Assembly: GCF_002443295.1 (NCBI RefSeq)
Contig: NZ_BAOS01000028.1
Span: forward strand, 421,315-485,314
DNA length: 64,000 bases
Direction: 5' to 3'
Origin: Candidatus Scalindua japonica
GTDB lineage: Bacteria; Planctomycetota; Brocadiia; Brocadiales; Scalinduaceae
How positions within the stretch are numbered: position 1 is the stretch's first letter; the number at the start of each line of letters is the position of its first letter. The notes under the pieces are model-generated. The model was not told the DNA's origin, made no database searches, and worked only from the letters and a program-made list of their open reading frames with translations. Below, one piece after another: positions 61,776 through 64,000 of this stretch. Position numbers and translations under genes: made by a program.

Positions 61776-62597
61776 ATGACAGTTTCTTTTTCTGATTTAA
61801 AAATGACGTATCTGGGATGGTCTGGATTCAGATTTTCATGCTCAGATGGACCACAGATTTTCGTTGATCCGCCTGATACAACAGGAATTGACAACGAGCG
61901 GGAGGCATGGTTTTTGCTATCGCATGGTCACTCTGAACATGTAGCAGGTACAGCAAATTATCTTACTGACTTATCCAGGGTTGCTCCGGTTACCGTATTA
62001 GCTTCACCCACAATATGTCGTTATCTGGAACGCAGACATGGCCGTAAGGGTGATCGGTTTATCTCTTCTCTTCCGGGTGATGTAAAGACCCTGCCTGGCT
62101 TGAGGATAGACGTGTTCAGTTGGCAGCATATGCCGCTTTTACCTTCCGGTTTCAAATCGAGAATACGATATTTGTTTCGTCTGGTACAACGCCTGGATTT
62201 TACCCTAAAGGTTTTAAGAAGTGGTCTTAAACTGATCAAGGTTGGCCCAATGCTCGGTTTCCGTCTTATACCGAAAAGTGGGCCTCGATTGCTGCTCTAT
62301 TCAGAGGGACTGCACAAGTATGCCGACAGAATGGAGATAAAAGAGACAGGTCAATTATTAAGCGCTGAGCTCATTCTGTTTGCAGTCAGACCTGAAGACG
62401 TTCAAGTTATTCCGGACCTGTTATCAACTCTCGGGAGTTCTGTTGCTGTGCCCTACGAAGCGCATAAATATTGGAGAAGGGGGTTTGGACTGCCTGTTGT
62501 TGATCATACAGACGTTGTTATTCAACTGAAACATTGTGGATTTAACGCTCTGGAAGTGGTTGATGGAGAAACTGTCATTCTATCTAAAGTATGCTGA
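61776..62597 (+). CDS. Metallo-beta-lactamase-fold hydrolase (UlaG-like)
   Basis: 273 aa. It opens with MTYLGWSGFRF, like the UlaG/L-ascorbate-6-P lactonase group, then IFVDPP and the metal motif HGHSEH (His50, His52, Glu54, His55), where the usual HxHxDH Asp is Glu. A later YSEGLHKYAD block may supply another ligand. The second half lacks other clear metal sites, so the metal count is uncertain. It might start at Met10 (61803). Between the amidase and the phosphatase, same strand. Confidence 0.75.
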   Translation: MTVSFSDLKMTYLGWSGFRFSCSDGPQIFVDPPDTTGIDNEREAWFLLSHGHSEHVAGTANYLTDLSRVAPVTVLASPTICRYLERRHGRKGDRFISSLPGDVKTLPGLRIDVFSWQHMPLLPSGFKSRIRYLFRLVQRLDFTLKVLRSGLKLIKVGPMLGFRLIPKSGPRLLLYSEGLHKYADRMEIKETGQLLSAELILFAVRPEDVQVIPDLLSTLGSSVAVPYEAHKYWRRGFGLPVVDHTDVVIQLKHCGFNALEVVDGETVILSKVC

Positions 62598-62656
62598 ATT
62601 TCTTATACAAGAAAGATGTTAATAGAGAAGAACTTTTACATTAGGAGGAAATTGAA

Positions 62657-64000
62657 ATGGCACGGTTAATAATTGGACACACTACAAACGATTCAGTACG
62701 TATTTGGGTGCGAGGTAAGGATAGATATCCTGTTGCTTTTATTACCGTAAATGGTTCAGGAAATTATATGGAAACCAGATCAATAGAGTTAGAAGAGAGA
62801 CATGGTTATACTGGAGTAGTAGTATTTGGAGATTTGAAGGACAATGAGGAATATCAATGTGAGGTTAAATTTGGAGTTACAGTCAAAGATATAGAAAAGC
62901 CTGATCATCTGGTTGACTTTGGTCATTGTTCAGGACGTTTTAGAACATTTCCCAAAGAAGAATCAGCGACAACAACATTTCTTTTAGCCAGTTGTAACCT
63001 TCATACTTTTGGGTGGTTTATCTCTCCTGATCCTGCTTATCAGAGATTAATTGATTTGGTAAAAACAGAAAACGTCGATTTTATGATTCATTGTGGTGAT
63101 CAGATCTACTATGATGTCGGTTTTGGTCTTGGCCGGTCTGCGCCAGATATAGAGGAGTATAGAGAAAAATACATTGATGCATGGGGAGACAGCAGACCGA
63201 CAAGAAAACTCCTCACAATGCTCCCTCATTACATGATGTTAGACGATCATGAAATGGTAAACGATTTCAGCAATGATATGGATTCGTCCAGATATGGTGC
63301 AACAACCTGGGAGATCAAAGCTAAAAGCCTGCAAGTCTATAGAGAGTTTCAGCATATACATAATCCACAGACCTATGGTACTCAAGCACTTTATTACAAT
63401 TTTTCACATTCTCATGTGAGATTTTTTGCTCTCGATTGTCGTACGGAAAGGTTTTCTGATATGTGTTCAGGGCAAAACAGGATGATACTGGACAATCAGA
63501 TGGAACATCTCAAAGAGTGGTTAAGTGCGGATGAGAACAGACAGAAAGTCAAATTCATCATTTCAAGTGTACCTTTTGTAGGTGAGGTAATTAATAATAA
63601 TGACAAATGGTGCGGTGTGCCATTTAGAAAACAACGTGAAGAAGTCATGGAATTCTTACTGGATGAGCAAATATCCGGTGTAACGTTTTTAACGGGTGAC
63701 ATGCATTGTTCGTATCATGGCGCCCTTACAATAACCGATATTAATGACCCTGAAAAAGAGATCGTTGTACACGAATTAATGTCCAGTCCTGTGAATCAGT
63801 TTGATAAAAGAAATTTTGGAAATTTTGATACAGCAAAAAAACAAATTTCAGAAACAGGAACGTTTGAATATGCTTCTATTATTGATCAAAATGAATTCTA
63901 TGGGGAGCATTCTAATGCGATGCTTATTAAGGTTGATGACCGTAATATAACGTATGAAATATTTCGAACCAAAAAAGACAGAAGGAACGAAAGACTGGAT
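62657..64000 (+). CDS. PhoD-like metallophosphatase, truncated by the window edge
   Basis: 448 codons are open to the last base with no stop, so the 3' end lies outside. ATG at 62657 with AGGAGG at 62643-62648 (8-nt spacing). Metallophosphatase motifs: LLASCN (Asp/Asn and Cys near 115), MIHCGDQIYYD, MMLDDHEMVNDF, FIISSVPF, TGDMHCSYHGA. These are the PhoD (alkaline phosphatase D) blocks, but the protein has no signal peptide at the visible N-terminus, so it may be cytoplasmic. Phosphodiesters or phospholipids are candidate substrates. Confidence 0.85.
   Translation, partial: MARLIIGHTTNDSVRIWVRGKDRYPVAFITVNGSGNYMETRSIELEERHGYTGVVVFGDLKDNEEYQCEVKFGVTVKDIEKPDHLVDFGHCSGRFRTFPKEESATTTFLLASCNLHTFGWFISPDPAYQRLIDLVKTENVDFMIHCGDQIYYDVGFGLGRSAPDIEEYREKYIDAWGDSRPTRKLLTMLPHYMMLDDHEMVNDFSNDMDSSRYGATTWEIKAKSLQVYREFQHIHNPQTYGTQALYYNFSHSHVRFFALDCRTERFSDMCSGQNRMILDNQMEHLKEWLSADENRQKVKFIISSVPFVGEVINNNDKWCGVPFRKQREEVMEFLLDEQISGVTFLTGDMHCSYHGALTITDINDPEKEIVVHELMSSPVNQFDKRNFGNFDTAKKQISETGTFEYASIIDQNEFYGEHSNAMLIKVDDRNITYEIFRTKKDRRNERLD

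Overview
This window is an AT-rich stretch of a bacterial chromosome. The organism has an outer membrane: bamA, skp, lpxC, lpxA and two TonB-dependent receptors are present. It has an anaerobe-leaning, heme-oriented gene set: an AhbC-type radical SAM enzyme of the siroheme-dependent heme route, a ferredoxin:thioredoxin reductase-like protein, and a DUF3365-type heme sensor. My best guess is a Planctomycetota of the anammox order Brocadiales (Scalindua-like). That is inference from gene content and base composition; no marker gene here proves it.

Layout. 0-6.4 kb (minus strand): a hybrid histidine kinase, agmatine deiminase and two tandemly duplicated HD-GYP proteins. 6.9-12.8 kb (plus): AsmA-like protein, CvpA, RecA and AhbC, closed by a bidirectional terminator shared with a class V aminotransferase. 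14.5-25 kb: trpC, a TPR/TlpA-like protein lacking the first active-site Cys, an FTR-like protein, a DinG-type helicase, DAHP synthase, a heme sensor, and TldD with TldE. 25.2-26.4 kb (minus): a secreted coiled-coil protein and an MgtC-family protein.

27-41.5 kb is the housekeeping core: prs-rplY-pth-rpsF-ssb-rpsR-rplI-dnaB, then bamA-skp-lpxC-lpxA-oxidoreductase (outer-membrane assembly and lipid A), then rpsB-tsf-pyrH-frr, tRNA-Lys, tRNA-Glu and a strong terminator. Many genes here start with TTG.

41.5-64 kb is accessory. It holds small exported proteins, a sensor-only Cache protein, and a noncoding block with two intrinsic-terminator-like hairpins. The most distinctive locus is 45.7-54.6 kb: receiver, TonB receptor, PhnD-like binding protein, ABC_sub_bind-like protein, membrane histidine kinase, receiver, second TonB receptor. 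Two receiver+TonB receptor modules flank a sensor module that has no ABC permease or ATPase. I propose it as a nutrient-sensing system coupled to outer-membrane uptake. It is followed by a radical SAM gene, two tandemly duplicated UGT-type glycosyltransferases (duplicated with their upstream DNA), a THEM6-like thioesterase, a roughly 165-bp MITE-like palindromic element, a membrane-anchored amidase, an MBL-fold protein, and a PhoD-like phosphatase that runs off the right edge.
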